Source: Corynebacterium sp. UBA2622
GTDB lineage: Bacteria > Actinomycetota > Actinomycetes > Mycobacteriales > Mycobacteriaceae
DNA length: 64,000 nucleotides
Reading direction: 5' to 3'
NCBI RefSeq assembly: GCF_002339505.1
Contig: NZ_DDJO01000023.1
Span: 86,470-150,469 of the forward strand
The notes below the pieces were generated by a model. The model did no database searches. It worked only from the letters and a program-made list of their open reading frames with translations, and was not told the DNA's origin. The stretch's first letter is position 1. Each line of letters opens with the position of its first letter. Positions 10,468-19,064 of the stretch are shown here, one piece after another. A program made the translations under genes and the position numbers.

Positions 10468-10809
10468 TTAACCTTCGGCGAGAGCCGTCCGGCGCGTCCA
10501 CCCCACGCCAGCAGAGCCAGCCTCATCCCCCGCCGCCGAGGCGAGGGCATCTTCCACCCATTGTTCGAGGTGTCCGATGTCGCGCGCGGGGGCTTCGAGC
10601 GCGAGCATGAGCACACCCTCCCCACAGAGGAGATCGCACATGCTTTCCGGCGCGCCGTCCTCCGCGCGCCGGAAGACGATGTGCCCCCGCTTCTGGTCGG
10701 GGTCCCACTCGGTCTCGATGGGTTCCCGGAAGTACGCCGAGAGAACCTTCGCGCGTCGCGCCGGGTTCTCCGTCCTCACCCGCGCCCTGGACGTGACAAG
10801 CTGGTACAT
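10468..10809 (-). CDS. DUF2218-like small protein
   Basis: A 113-residue protein resembling DUF2218: it opens YQLVTSRARVRTENPARRAKVLSAYF, then has an acidic Trp-Asp segment (IETEWDPDQKRGHIVF) and an alternating hydrophobic stretch (LMLALEAPARDIGHLEQWVEDAL), as in these about 100-residue proteins of unknown biochemical role. ATG 10809 is chosen over the in-frame GTG at 10815 because a TAAGGT -10 hexamer ends only 6 bases before it, which would give a leaderless mRNA. Monocistronic, with its own terminator. No enzymatic motif is visible. Confidence 0.7.
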   Translation of the reverse strand: MYQLVTSRARVRTENPARRAKVLSAYFREPIETEWDPDQKRGHIVFRRAEDGAPESMCDLLCGEGVLMLALEAPARDIGHLEQWVEDALASAAGDEAGSAGVGWTRRTALAEG

Positions 10810-10815
10810 GCCCAC

Positions 10816-10821
10816 ACCTTA
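10816..10821 (-). promoter_or_regulatory. -10 hexamer of the DUF2218 gene (leaderless)
   Basis: TAAGGT on the minus strand, with 6 bases to ATG 10809. The transcript would begin at or next to the start codon. No convincing -35 is seen. Confidence 0.45.
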
Positions 10822-10895
10822 GCGAAACGTTAAAATAACCCTCCGGTTATCCGCCCCCGCGGCAGCGGGGTTCCACATACGAAAGGGGTCCCACC

Positions 10896-11825
10896 ATGTC
10901 CGGTGGCCTACTCGCCCTGCTTGACGACGTCGCCCTCATCGCGCGCACCGCAGCCTCGTCCGCCGACGACGTCGCGGGGATGGCGGCGAAGACGTCCGCG
11001 AAGGCCGCCGGCGTGGTCATCGACGACGCCGCCGTCACCCCCCAGTACGTCTCGGACGTCACCCCGGCGCGGGAGCTGCCGATGATCTGGCGCATCACCA
11101 AGGGCTCCCTGCGCAACAAGCTGGTCATCATCCTGCCCATCGCGCTGCTCCTCAACGCCTTCGCACCGTGGGTGCTGGTGCCCATCCTCATGGTCGGCGG
11201 CACCTACCTGTGCTTCGAGGGCGCGGAGAAGATCGCCCACCGCTTCCTCCCCTCCTCCCACACGGGCAAGGACGGGGAGGGCGGGGAGGCCGCGAAGGAC
11301 GAGGATTCCCTCGTCCGCGGCGCAATCACCACCGACCTCATTCTGTCCGCGGAAATCATGATCATCTCCCTGGATACGGTGAAGGACCAGAGCTTCCTCG
11401 TCGAGGCCGCCGTCCTCGTCGTGGTCGGCATCCTCATGACCCTCGGCGTCTACGGGGCCGTGGGCCTGCTGGTCAAGATCGACGACATCGGCCAGGGCAT
11501 GATCCGCCGCGGCCACACCCCGAGGCTCGGGCGCGCCCTGGTCAAGGGCATGCCGTGGGTGCTTTCCGCCATTGGCATCATCGGCACCGTCGCCATGCTG
11601 TGGGTCGGCGGCCACCTCATCGTGCGTGGCCTGCACGAGGTTTTCGGCTGGCACGCGCCGCACGAGCTCATCGAACATGCCGTGGAGGCCGTCGGCGGCG
11701 GTGCTGCCGGGTGGTTCGCCGAGACGGGCCTCTCCCTCGTCGCGGGCCTCATCGCCGGCTTCCTCGCCCTCGGTGCCGTGCAGCTGGTGCGCCGCCTCCG
11801 CCCGAAGGATCGCGCCGCAAAGTAG
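10896..11825 (+). CDS. DUF808 (YedI-like) membrane protein
   Basis: A 309-residue integral membrane protein of the DUF808 family. It starts with MSGGLLALLDDVALIARTAA and continues with SADDVAGMAAKTSAKAAGVVIDDAAVTPQYV, the signature N-terminus of that family. At least six hydrophobic segments follow, including LVIILPIALLLNAFAPWVLVPILMV and the C-terminal LSLVAGLIAGFLALGAV. Between segments lies a charged loop (SHTGKDGEGGEAAKDE). ATG 10896 is preceded by GAAAGGGG. The function of DUF808 proteins is not established. It stands alone between two leaderless genes. Confidence 0.88.
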   Translation: MSGGLLALLDDVALIARTAASSADDVAGMAAKTSAKAAGVVIDDAAVTPQYVSDVTPARELPMIWRITKGSLRNKLVIILPIALLLNAFAPWVLVPILMVGGTYLCFEGAEKIAHRFLPSSHTGKDGEGGEAAKDEDSLVRGAITTDLILSAEIMIISLDTVKDQSFLVEAAVLVVVGILMTLGVYGAVGLLVKIDDIGQGMIRRGHTPRLGRALVKGMPWVLSAIGIIGTVAMLWVGGHLIVRGLHEVFGWHAPHELIEHAVEAVGGGAAGWFAETGLSLVAGLIAGFLALGAVQLVRRLRPKDRAAK

Positions 11826-11849
11826 GGCACCCGCGTAGGCTGTGCCCCC

Positions 11850-14207
11850 GTGACCACTTCATCGCCCAGCCCGCACGACGCGATCGTCGTCACCGGCGCG
11901 AACGAGAACAACCTGCGCAACGTCTCACTGCGCATCCCGAAGCGCCGGCTGACGGTCGTCGCAGGCCTGTCCGGCTCGGGCAAGTCCTCGCTGGTGTTCA
12001 ACACCATCGCCGCGGAGTCGCGCCGGTTGATCAACGAGACGTACTCCAGCTTCGTGCAGGGCTTCATGCCCTCGATGGCGAGGCCGGACGTCGACAAGCT
12101 CGAGGGCATCACCACCGCCATCGTCATCGACCAGGAGCCCATGGGCGCCAACGTGCGCTCCACCGTGGGCACCGCCACCGATGTCACCGCCATGCTGCGA
12201 GTGCTCTTCTCGCGCATCGCCGAGCCAAACGCGGGCGGGCCCGGGGCGTACTCCTTCAACGTGCCCAGCGTCTCGGGCGGTGGTGTGCTCACGGACTCGC
12301 GGGGGCGCAGGAAGGTGCTGAAGAACTACAGGCGCACCGGCGGCATGTGCCCCACCTGTGAGGGAACGGGCCGGGCGTCCACCTTCGACGTCGCGGAGGT
12401 GGTGGACAAGCAGCTTTCGCTTGACGACGGCGCCGTGCGCGTCCCCGGGTACAAACCCGGGTCGTGGCTGCTGCGCCACTACACGGAGTCCGGTTACTTC
12501 CCCACCGACGTCCCCGTCGGGGAGTTCACCGACGAGCAGCGCCACATGCTGCTGTTCGCCGAGCCGCGGCGGGTCAACCACCTGGGGATCAACACCACCT
12601 ACGAGGGGCTCATCCCCAAGCTGACAAAGTCGCTGCTGTCCAGGGAGAAGGAGGGCATGCAGAAGGCGATGCGCGAGTTCGTCGAGCGGGCCGCCACCTC
12701 CGGGCCCTGCCCCGACTGCGGGGGCACGAGGCTCGCACCCCATGCGCTGGAGTCGACGGTGGCGGGGCGCAACATCGCCGAGCTGTGCGCGATGGAGGTC
12801 CGCGAGCTGGCGGGGTGGATGGAGGGGGTGACCGAGCAGTCCGTGGCTCCCCTGGTCGGGGCGATCCGCGAGACGCTGGAGAACTTCCTCACCATCGGTC
12901 TGGGCTACATCACGCTGGACCGGCCCGCCTCGACGCTTTCCGGGGGTGAGGCGCAGCGCATCACCATGATCCGCCACCTCGGCTCGCCCCTGACGGACGT
13001 GACCTACGTCTTCGACGAGCCCACCGCGGGGCTGCACCCCGACGACATCGAGCGGATGAACTCCCTCCTGCTGGCGCTGCGCGACAAGGGCAACACCGTC
13101 CTCGTGGTCGAGCACCGCCCGCAGACGATCGAGATTGCGGACCATGTGGTGGAGATGGGCCCCGGCGCGGGTTCGGAGGGTGGGAACGTGATCTTCGAGG
13201 GCAGCGTGGAGGAGCTGCGCGGCGCCGACACCCCCACCGGGCGCCACCTGCACGAGCGCTACGCGCTCAAATCCGACGCAGAATGCCGCCACGGTGAGGG
13301 TGCGCTGGAGATCCGCAGTGCGGACGAGAACAACCTGGACGGGGTCGACGCCGACATTCCCCGCGGGGTGCTCACCGCGGTCACGGGCGTGGCCGGTTCC
13401 GGCAAGTCCTCGCTCGTGCGCGCGCTGCCCCTCGACGAGAACACGGTGTGGGTGGATCAGTCCTCCATCTCCGGCTCCCGGCGGTCCAATCCCGCCACCT
13501 ACACCGGCATGCTGGATTCCATCCGGAAGGCCTTCGCCAAGGCTAACGGGGTGAAGCCGGCGCTGTTCTCACCCAACTCGGAGGGCGCCTGCGCAAACTG
13601 CAAGGGTGCCGGGGTGGTCTACGTCGACCTGGGCATCATGCAGGGTGTCGACGTGCCCTGCGAGGTGTGCGAGGGGCGGCGCTTCGACCAGGCCGTCCTC
13701 GAGTACACCTTCGGCGGGCGCGACATCTCCGAGGTCCTCGACATGCCCGCCACCGAGGCCGCGGCTTTCTTCGCGGAGCGGGAGCACAAGGTGCCCGCCG
13801 CCGCCCGCATCGCGCGGCATCTCGTGGACGTCGGCCTCGGTTACATCCGCCTCGGCCAGCCCCTGACCACCCTCTCCGGCGGCGAGCGCCAGCGCCTCAA
13901 GCTGGCCAGCCACCTCAACGACGACGCCACCCTCTTCGTCCTCGACGAACCCACCAACGGCCTGCACGTCGCGGACGCGGGCGCGCTGGTCGACCTCTTC
14001 GACTCGCTTGTCGACGCCGGGGCAACCGTGGTGGTTATCGAGCACAACCCGGCCGTCATCTCCCGGGCCGACCACATCATCGACCTCGGCCCGGGTGCCG
14101 GGTCCGCCGGCGGCAGGATTGTGGCCGAGGGCACCCCGGAAGCCGTCGCCGCGAACCCTGCCTCGGTGACCGGGCGCTACCTGCGCCGGTTTTCCGGCCT
14201 CTCGTAG
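11850..14207 (+). CDS. UvrA-like ABC ATPase (short paralogue)
   Basis: A 785-residue protein with the UvrA architecture: two ABC ATPase domains with Walker A GLSGSGKSS (from residue 39) and GVAGSGKSS (from residue 513), signatures TLSGGEAQR and TLSGGERQR, and Walker B VFDEPTAGLH and VLDEPTNGLH. Cys-x-x-Cys zinc-binding pairs are present (CPTCEG, CPDCGG, CANCKG, CEVCEG). True UvrA has about 950 residues; this one is some 165 shorter, consistent with reduced UvrB-binding and insertion regions, as in UvrA2-type paralogues linked to drug tolerance. A TAGGCT hexamer 8 bases before GTG 11850 suggests a leaderless mRNA. It is probably not the main nucleotide-excision UvrA. Confidence 0.85.
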   Translation: MTTSSPSPHDAIVVTGANENNLRNVSLRIPKRRLTVVAGLSGSGKSSLVFNTIAAESRRLINETYSSFVQGFMPSMARPDVDKLEGITTAIVIDQEPMGANVRSTVGTATDVTAMLRVLFSRIAEPNAGGPGAYSFNVPSVSGGGVLTDSRGRRKVLKNYRRTGGMCPTCEGTGRASTFDVAEVVDKQLSLDDGAVRVPGYKPGSWLLRHYTESGYFPTDVPVGEFTDEQRHMLLFAEPRRVNHLGINTTYEGLIPKLTKSLLSREKEGMQKAMREFVERAATSGPCPDCGGTRLAPHALESTVAGRNIAELCAMEVRELAGWMEGVTEQSVAPLVGAIRETLENFLTIGLGYITLDRPASTLSGGEAQRITMIRHLGSPLTDVTYVFDEPTAGLHPDDIERMNSLLLALRDKGNTVLVVEHRPQTIEIADHVVEMGPGAGSEGGNVIFEGSVEELRGADTPTGRHLHERYALKSDAECRHGEGALEIRSADENNLDGVDADIPRGVLTAVTGVAGSGKSSLVRALPLDENTVWVDQSSISGSRRSNPATYTGMLDSIRKAFAKANGVKPALFSPNSEGACANCKGAGVVYVDLGIMQGVDVPCEVCEGRRFDQAVLEYTFGGRDISEVLDMPATEAAAFFAEREHKVPAAARIARHLVDVGLGYIRLGQPLTTLSGGERQRLKLASHLNDDATLFVLDEPTNGLHVADAGALVDLFDSLVDAGATVVVIEHNPAVISRADHIIDLGPGAGSAGGRIVAEGTPEAVAANPASVTGRYLRRFSGLS

Positions 14208-14266
14208 CCCGCGAAGCCAGTACGCTGGGAGGCGTCCGACAACGACACCCTCACCAAGGAGCAGAT

Positions 14267-14701
14267 ATGTCCGACGCACTGCGCAACGACCACGGCCCCA
14301 ACCCGTTCGCCGTGGACATTGAGAAGGCGACCGTAGACAACGACGCCTTCCGCGACACCCTCTGGACGGGCAAGAACCTTCAGCTCACGGTCATGTCCAT
14401 CCCGCCTGGGGGCGAAATCGGTGCCGAGATCCACGAGGGACACGACCAGTTCCTGCGCCTCGAGGCCGGCACCCTGCACGCCATGATCGGGACAAGCGAG
14501 GACGACCTGGAGCTCGACACCGCCGTCGAGGCCGACGATGCCGTGTTCGTGCCCTCCGGCAAGTGGCACAACTTCGTCAACGAGGGCGACGAGCCGGCCA
14601 AGCTGTACTCCATCTACGCCCCGCCGGAACACAAGCCGGGCACGTACCACGAGACGAAGGCGGATGCCGACGCCGACGAACAGGAAACCGACGGGGTGTA
14701 G
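14267..14701 (+). CDS. cupin domain protein
   Basis: A 144-residue single-domain cupin. The first metal-binding motif appears as PPGGEIGAEIHEGHDQFLRLEAG (His and Glu ligands) and the second as DDAVFVPSGKWHNFVN (His ligand), so a metal site is probably intact. ATG 14267 follows AAGGAG by 5 bases. The C-terminus is an acidic Asp/Glu tail. Such cupins may be isomerases, oxygenases or sugar/oxalate-binding proteins; no substrate can be named. It is monocistronic and ends in a strong terminator. Confidence 0.85.
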   Translation: MSDALRNDHGPNPFAVDIEKATVDNDAFRDTLWTGKNLQLTVMSIPPGGEIGAEIHEGHDQFLRLEAGTLHAMIGTSEDDLELDTAVEADDAVFVPSGKWHNFVNEGDEPAKLYSIYAPPEHKPGTYHETKADADADEQETDGV

Positions 14702-14717
14702 GCCCCAAACGGTGAAG

Positions 14718-14744
14718 CCCCGGGCCCGTGCGGTCCGGGGTTTT
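14718..14744 (+). terminator. intrinsic terminator after the cupin gene
   Basis: CCCCGGGCC, loop CGTGC, GGTCCGGGG (9 pairs with one G-T wobble), then TTTTC. It starts 16 bases after the cupin stop. Confidence 0.85.
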
Positions 14745-14758
14745 CTGCTGCTTGATCT

Positions 14759-14849
14759 AGATGAGCGCCGGTAAATGAGCGCCAGTCTGGTGGATTTTCG
14801 CGCCGGCCCGCACGCATCCAGACTGGCGCTCATTTATGGGCGCTCATCT
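14759..14849. repeat. nested inverted repeat between convergent cupin and selB genes
   Basis: Two inverted repeats are nested. The outer arms are AGATGAGCGCC (14759-14769) and GGCGCTCATCT (14839-14849), perfect over 11 bp. The inner arms are AAATGAGCGCCAGTCTGG (14773-14790) and its exact complement (14818-14835), perfect over 18 bp. ATGAGCGCC is therefore present twice in each orientation. The central loop is 27 bases. With the cupin terminator already upstream, it could serve as terminator for selB, but no T-run follows. It may instead be a dispersed intergenic repeat; no second copy was noticed in this window. Confidence 0.85.
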
Positions 14850-14892
14850 GGCCCGGTGTCCCTCGCCCGGCCAGGCGCGCTCAGTTCATCCC

Positions 14893-16659
14893 CTACGCCA
14901 GAACCCGCGCGGTGCCCTCGACCCGGCGGGTGACGCCGCGGGCGTCGAGAAGCTCGAGCAGAGGGATGGCCACCCGCCGCGTCGTGCCCCACGCCTTGCG
15001 CGCGTCCGACGCCGTGAAGGGCTGTGCCAGGCCGGCGAGCATTTCTGCTGCGCGGCGCGGAGCGTCCGGCAGGAGCACCACGTCCCTTCCCGCGCCGATG
15101 CGCAGCACCCGCCCGGCCCTCTCCGCAGCGGCGAGCTCCTTCGGACCCAGGCCCCATTCGCGCAGGTCGGCAGCCTCAGGGGCTCGGAACGGGGCGCTCC
15201 CGAGGTGCCCCTCCAGCCGCCGCACCCCCGCCTCGGCAGCCCCGAGGTCGCGCTTCACCCCCCGCCCGACCACGCCCCCGGATACGGTGAGCTTCGCGGC
15301 GGCGGCCGCCAGCGGCAGCAGCTTCGGGTCCGGCAGCGCCAGCTTGTCAACGGCCGCCCCCACGCTCAGCCCCGCCGAAAGCGGATCGGCCGCCTCGTGC
15401 TCCTCCACCGCCCGCAGAAGCTGCTCCTTCCACTCCATCACCTGCGCGGCGCGGATCCACCAGCCCGAGAACGCGACGGAACCGGCGGGCGGCTCCTCCC
15501 CCACCTCGTAGCCGAGACGCCGCAGGTCCCCCGGGCGCACGGCGACGCGCCGGGCGATCTCGCGGCTGACATCGGGCAGGTGCTCCAGCTCGGCGGAGCG
15601 GCGCCGCCCGTCGCCGCGCCGGGCGATGGCCGGCGGGTCAGCGTCGATGACCCTCACGCCGGCCAGGATGTGCTGGGCGCCGGAACCGCGCAGGACAAGG
15701 GCGTCGCCGATGCTCAGCGGCAGCTCGGTGGAGAGGACCAGGCGGGCATGCTCCGGGCCGAAGGGCCGGACCTTGGCGGGCACGCCCGCGGTTCCGACGT
15801 GGACCACCACCTCGTGGGGGGCGTCGGTGAGGGCGGTGCCGGTCGCGCGGCGGGCGTCGATGAGCCGGGTGGAGTGCCACGCCCCGGGAGTGGTCAGCGC
15901 AGTACCGCGCGAGACCGCTTCCGGCGGGACTCCGCGCAGGTTGAGGGCGGCGCGCATGGCGGGCACGGCGAGATCGACGGGCGCGTCCTCGGAGTGGATC
16001 CCGCGCACCGTCACCTCGCGTCCGTCAAGATCCAGCACGTCACCGGGGCGGATGGCGCCCGCGGCGAGGGTGCCCGTGACCACGGTTCCCGCACCTTTGA
16101 TGGTGAAGGACCGGTCCACCCAGAAGCGCACCCGATCGCGCGGATCCCCTGCCCCGGCGGCGCGCAGCACGCCCGCGAGCTCGCGGCGCAGCTCTTCCAG
16201 GCCCTCGCCCGTGGCGGCGGAGACCTCCACGACCGGCCAACCGGCGAGCGTCGTCCCCGCCAGCCGCGCGGCCATGTCGGCGCGCACCTCGGTGCGGCGC
16301 GCGGGCGAGGCGTTGTCGGCGCGGGTCAGCGCTACAATGCCGGTGCGGATGCCGAAGGCGTCGATTGCGTCGCGGTGGTCGGTGGACTGCTCCTTCCACC
16401 CCTCGTCCGCGGCGACAACGAACATCACCGCGGGTGCGGGGCCGACACCGGCGAGCATGTTGGCGATGAAGCGCTCGTGGCCCGGCACGTCCACGAAGGC
16501 CACGTCCTCGCCCTTCACGTCCGCCCAGACGAAGCCGAGGTCGATGGTTAACCCCCGGGCGCGCTCCTCCTCCCAGCGGTCGGGTTCCATCCCCGTCAGC
16601 GCCCTGACCAGGGTGGATTTGCCGTGGTCGACGTGCCCGGCGGTTGCTACAACATGCAT
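14893..16659 (-). CDS. selB: selenocysteine-specific elongation factor SelB
   Basis: A 588-residue GTPase that carries Sec-tRNA to the ribosome at UGA codons marked by a SECIS hairpin. The N-terminus has the G1 motif GHVDHGKST, switch region ERARGLTIDLGF, and G3 VDVPGHERF, which are diagnostic of SelB among EF-Tu-like factors. Domains II-III follow, then C-terminal winged-helix repeats (about residues 380-588) that would bind the SECIS loop. ATG 16659 lies 13 bases inside the end of selA, so the two are translationally coupled. Its client here is the UGA-containing fdhA 7 kb away. Confidence 0.95.
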   Translation of the reverse strand: MHVVATAGHVDHGKSTLVRALTGMEPDRWEEERARGLTIDLGFVWADVKGEDVAFVDVPGHERFIANMLAGVGPAPAVMFVVAADEGWKEQSTDHRDAIDAFGIRTGIVALTRADNASPARRTEVRADMAARLAGTTLAGWPVVEVSAATGEGLEELRRELAGVLRAAGAGDPRDRVRFWVDRSFTIKGAGTVVTGTLAAGAIRPGDVLDLDGREVTVRGIHSEDAPVDLAVPAMRAALNLRGVPPEAVSRGTALTTPGAWHSTRLIDARRATGTALTDAPHEVVVHVGTAGVPAKVRPFGPEHARLVLSTELPLSIGDALVLRGSGAQHILAGVRVIDADPPAIARRGDGRRRSAELEHLPDVSREIARRVAVRPGDLRRLGYEVGEEPPAGSVAFSGWWIRAAQVMEWKEQLLRAVEEHEAADPLSAGLSVGAAVDKLALPDPKLLPLAAAAAKLTVSGGVVGRGVKRDLGAAEAGVRRLEGHLGSAPFRAPEAADLREWGLGPKELAAAERAGRVLRIGAGRDVVLLPDAPRRAAEMLAGLAQPFTASDARKAWGTTRRVAIPLLELLDARGVTRRVEGTARVLA

Positions 16660-17927
16660 TCGGCCACCCTCGCGGCGATGTGTTCATCCTCGTCTTCGGG
16701 CACGCAGCGCAGGTCCAGGAGCAGCCGCCCCTCGTGCACCCGCCCGATGATCGCCGGATCCCCCGCACGCAGCGGCGCGGCCAGTGCCTCCGGCAGCTCC
16801 ACCGCCCACCCGGGCAGCGGGTGGCCGGGCGCACCCCCGCCGCCGACGCGCCCGTCGTGCTCCACCACGCGCCCGCCGACACGGCCGGCCAGCTTCTCCG
16901 CGCGCCGCCTGAGCTTGCCCCCGTCGGCGTGGAGGTAGTCGGCCACGGGGGTCGAGGGCATCCGCACGCTCGCCTCGAGCGCGGCGAGGCGCAGCTTGTC
17001 CACGCGCACGGCCCTCGCCAGAGGGTGCCTCCTCAACCTCTCCACCGCGTCACGGGTACCGAGGATCACCCCGGCCTGCGGACCCCCGAGCAGCTTGTCC
17101 CCGGAAAACAGAACGATGTCAGCGCCCTGGGCGAGGGCGGTTGCCGCGTCGGGTTCGTCGGGAAGAACAGGATCGGGGTGGAGCAGGCCGGAGCCGGTGT
17201 CGACGATCAGTGCCAGCCCGTGCTCGTCCGCGATTTCGCGCAGCTGCGCCACCGACGCCTCGGCGGTGAAACCGTGGATGCGGTAGTTCGACGGGTGCAC
17301 CTTCAGAATGGCCGCGGCTCCCCCTGCTGCGGCGGCATCGTAGTCGCGCGGGTGGGTGCGGTTGGTCGCCCCGACCTCCGCGAGCTCGACGCGGGCCGAC
17401 TCGATGAGCTCCGGCAGGCGGAACCCGGCACCGATCTCGATGAGCTCACCGCGGGAGATGATCACCCGGGAGTTCTCCGCCAGCGCCGTGGTGGCCAGAA
17501 GCAGCGCGGCGGCGCCGTTGTTGACCACCAGGGCATCCTCTGCGGCGGGGCAGGCGGCCAGCAGGGCCCGCACCGCCCCCGCCCCGCGCGTGGCGGAGCG
17601 TCGCCCGGTGCCCAGGTCCATCTCCACGTCCACGTACCCCGCGGCGTTCTCCATCGCTCGGGCGGCCTCGGCGGCGAGCGGGGCGCGGCCGACGTTGGTG
17701 TGCACCACCACCCCGGTGGCGTTGAGCACCCGCGTCAGGGAGCTCAGCGGCCCGGCGGCGCGCTCGAGGAAGAGAGGCTCCACGTCGGCCGGGGCGATCT
17801 CACCGCGTCGCGCCGCGGCCTGAAGGTCTGTGGCCAGGGCCTTGAGGGCTGCCGGCGCGAACTGCGGGACGTCGAGAAGCGACAAGAGCGCGTCGGTACC
17901 GGGAATGTTTCGGCGCGGGTCACCCAC
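16647..17927 (-). CDS. selA: L-seryl-tRNA(Sec) selenium transferase SelA
   Basis: A 426-residue PLP enzyme converting Ser-tRNA(Sec) to Sec-tRNA(Sec) with selenophosphate. The conserved start region (IPGTDALLSL), the motif LNATGVVVHTNVGRAPL, and the PLP-binding segment FSGDKLLGGPQAG with Lys278 are all present, and the length is slightly under the usual 460. It lies 21 bases downstream of tRNA-Sec on the same strand and overlaps selB, forming a tRNA-Sec-selA-selB transcription unit. Start ATG 17927 is supported by a GGAGGC ribosome-binding site a few bases upstream. Confidence 0.95.
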   Translation of the reverse strand: MGDPRRNIPGTDALLSLLDVPQFAPAALKALATDLQAAARRGEIAPADVEPLFLERAAGPLSSLTRVLNATGVVVHTNVGRAPLAAEAARAMENAAGYVDVEMDLGTGRRSATRGAGAVRALLAACPAAEDALVVNNGAAALLLATTALAENSRVIISRGELIEIGAGFRLPELIESARVELAEVGATNRTHPRDYDAAAAGGAAAILKVHPSNYRIHGFTAEASVAQLREIADEHGLALIVDTGSGLLHPDPVLPDEPDAATALAQGADIVLFSGDKLLGGPQAGVILGTRDAVERLRRHPLARAVRVDKLRLAALEASVRMPSTPVADYLHADGGKLRRRAEKLAGRVGGRVVEHDGRVGGGGAPGHPLPGWAVELPEALAAPLRAGDPAIIGRVHEGRLLLDLRCVPEDEDEHIAARVAECML

Positions 17928-17948
17928 GGCTGCCTCCTTGGAAATCTG

Positions 17949-18043
17949 TGGCGGAGACGGACAGGAATCGAACCTGCCAGACCGGGATGCCCGGCCTCAC
18001 CAGTTTTGAAGACTGGGGCGCCCACCAGGACACGTACGCCTCC
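17949..18043 (-). tRNA. selC: tRNA-Sec (anticodon UCA)
   Basis: A 95-nt tRNA on the minus strand with encoded CCA. The acceptor 5' arm GGAGGCG pairs with CGTCTCC; the T-loop reads GGTTCGATTCC; the anticodon loop is CTTCAAA with anticodon UCA (18007-18009). A long variable arm (GGCCGGGCATCCCGGTC) is present, as required for tRNA-Sec and seryl-tRNA synthetase recognition. It sits immediately before selA, and only 16 bases separate it from the divergent selD start, so its promoter must lie inside selD. It decodes the UGA in fdhA. Confidence 0.95.
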
Positions 18044-18059
18044 GGCCGGCAACGTTACC

Positions 18060-19052
18060 ATGAGCCGCATGACCGAAATTAAGCTCACTGAGTTCGCCTC
18101 CGGTGGCGGCTGCGCCTGCAAAATCCCCCCCGGGGAGCTCGAGGACGCGGTGCGCGGCCTCGTCGGGTTCACCGACCCCAACGTCATCGTCGGGCTCGAC
18201 GACGGCGACGACGCCTCAGCCATCCGCGTGCGCGACGACCTCGCCGTGATTTCCACCGCGGACTTCTTCACCCCGGTGGTCAACGATGCCTACACCTGGG
18301 GAAAGATCGCCGCGGTCAACGCACTTTCCGACGTCTACGCAATGGGCGGCACCCCCATCACCGCGATCAACCTCCTCGGCTGGCCTCGCGACGTGCTCCC
18401 CCGGGAACTCATCCGCGAGGTCCTGCGCGGCGGACTCGATGCAGCGACCGAGGCGGGCATCACCGTCACCGGCGGGCACTCCATCACCGCCCCCGAGCCG
18501 CTCTACGGCATGGCCGCCACGGGAACCGCCCACCCCGACAAACTCATGCGCAACGACGCCGCCGAGCCCGGCCTGCCGATCACCCTGACCAAGCCGATCG
18601 GCTCCGGCCTCCTGAACAACCGCCACAAGACCACCGGCGAGGTCTCGGAGGAGGCCGTCGCGGTGATGACCACCCTGAACAGGGATGCCTCGGCCGCGGC
18701 CGTGGACGCCCGGGTGCGGGCAGCCACCGACGTCACGGGCTTCGGGCTGCTCGGGCATCTGTACAAGATGGCACGGGCCTCCGGAATCGACGCCGTCATC
18801 GACCACTCCAAGGTCCCGCTCATCGCCGGTGCCCGCGCCGCCCTGGAGGCCGGGTGCGTCTCCGGCGGCACGCGCCGAAACCTCGACTGGGTGCGCCCAC
18901 ACCTGGACGCCGACCCCGCCCTCGGGGAGGACGAGCTGCTCCTGCTCGCCGACGCCCAGACCTCCGGGGGCCTCCTCGTCGTCGGGGAGCTGCCGGGCTA
19001 CCCCGTCATCGGTGAGACTGTGGCGGGTGCGGGGCGGGTGCGGGTGGTCTAA
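18060..19052 (+). CDS. selD: selenide, water dikinase SelD
   Basis: A 330-residue enzyme that makes selenophosphate from selenide and ATP. The glycine-rich catalytic motif is GGGCACK, with Cys18 at the position that is Cys or Sec in the family and Lys21 conserved; here it is the Cys form, so SelD is not itself a selenoprotein. The ATP-binding Asp-rich segment (VGLDDGDDASAI) and TADFFTPVVNDAYTWG follow. Start is ATG 18060 or ATG 18069; neither has a clear ribosome-binding site. It is divergent from tRNA-Sec and convergent with the formate dehydrogenase operon (12-base gap). Confidence 0.93.
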   Translation: MSRMTEIKLTEFASGGGCACKIPPGELEDAVRGLVGFTDPNVIVGLDDGDDASAIRVRDDLAVISTADFFTPVVNDAYTWGKIAAVNALSDVYAMGGTPITAINLLGWPRDVLPRELIREVLRGGLDAATEAGITVTGGHSITAPEPLYGMAATGTAHPDKLMRNDAAEPGLPITLTKPIGSGLLNNRHKTTGEVSEEAVAVMTTLNRDASAAAVDARVRAATDVTGFGLLGHLYKMARASGIDAVIDHSKVPLIAGARAALEAGCVSGGTRRNLDWVRPHLDADPALGEDELLLLADAQTSGGLLVVGELPGYPVIGETVAGAGRVRVV

Positions 19053-19064
19053 CCCGCGGCGGCG

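Noticed and set aside
18108..18122. SelD as a selenoprotein
   Set aside because: The catalytic position is TGC (Cys18), not TGA.
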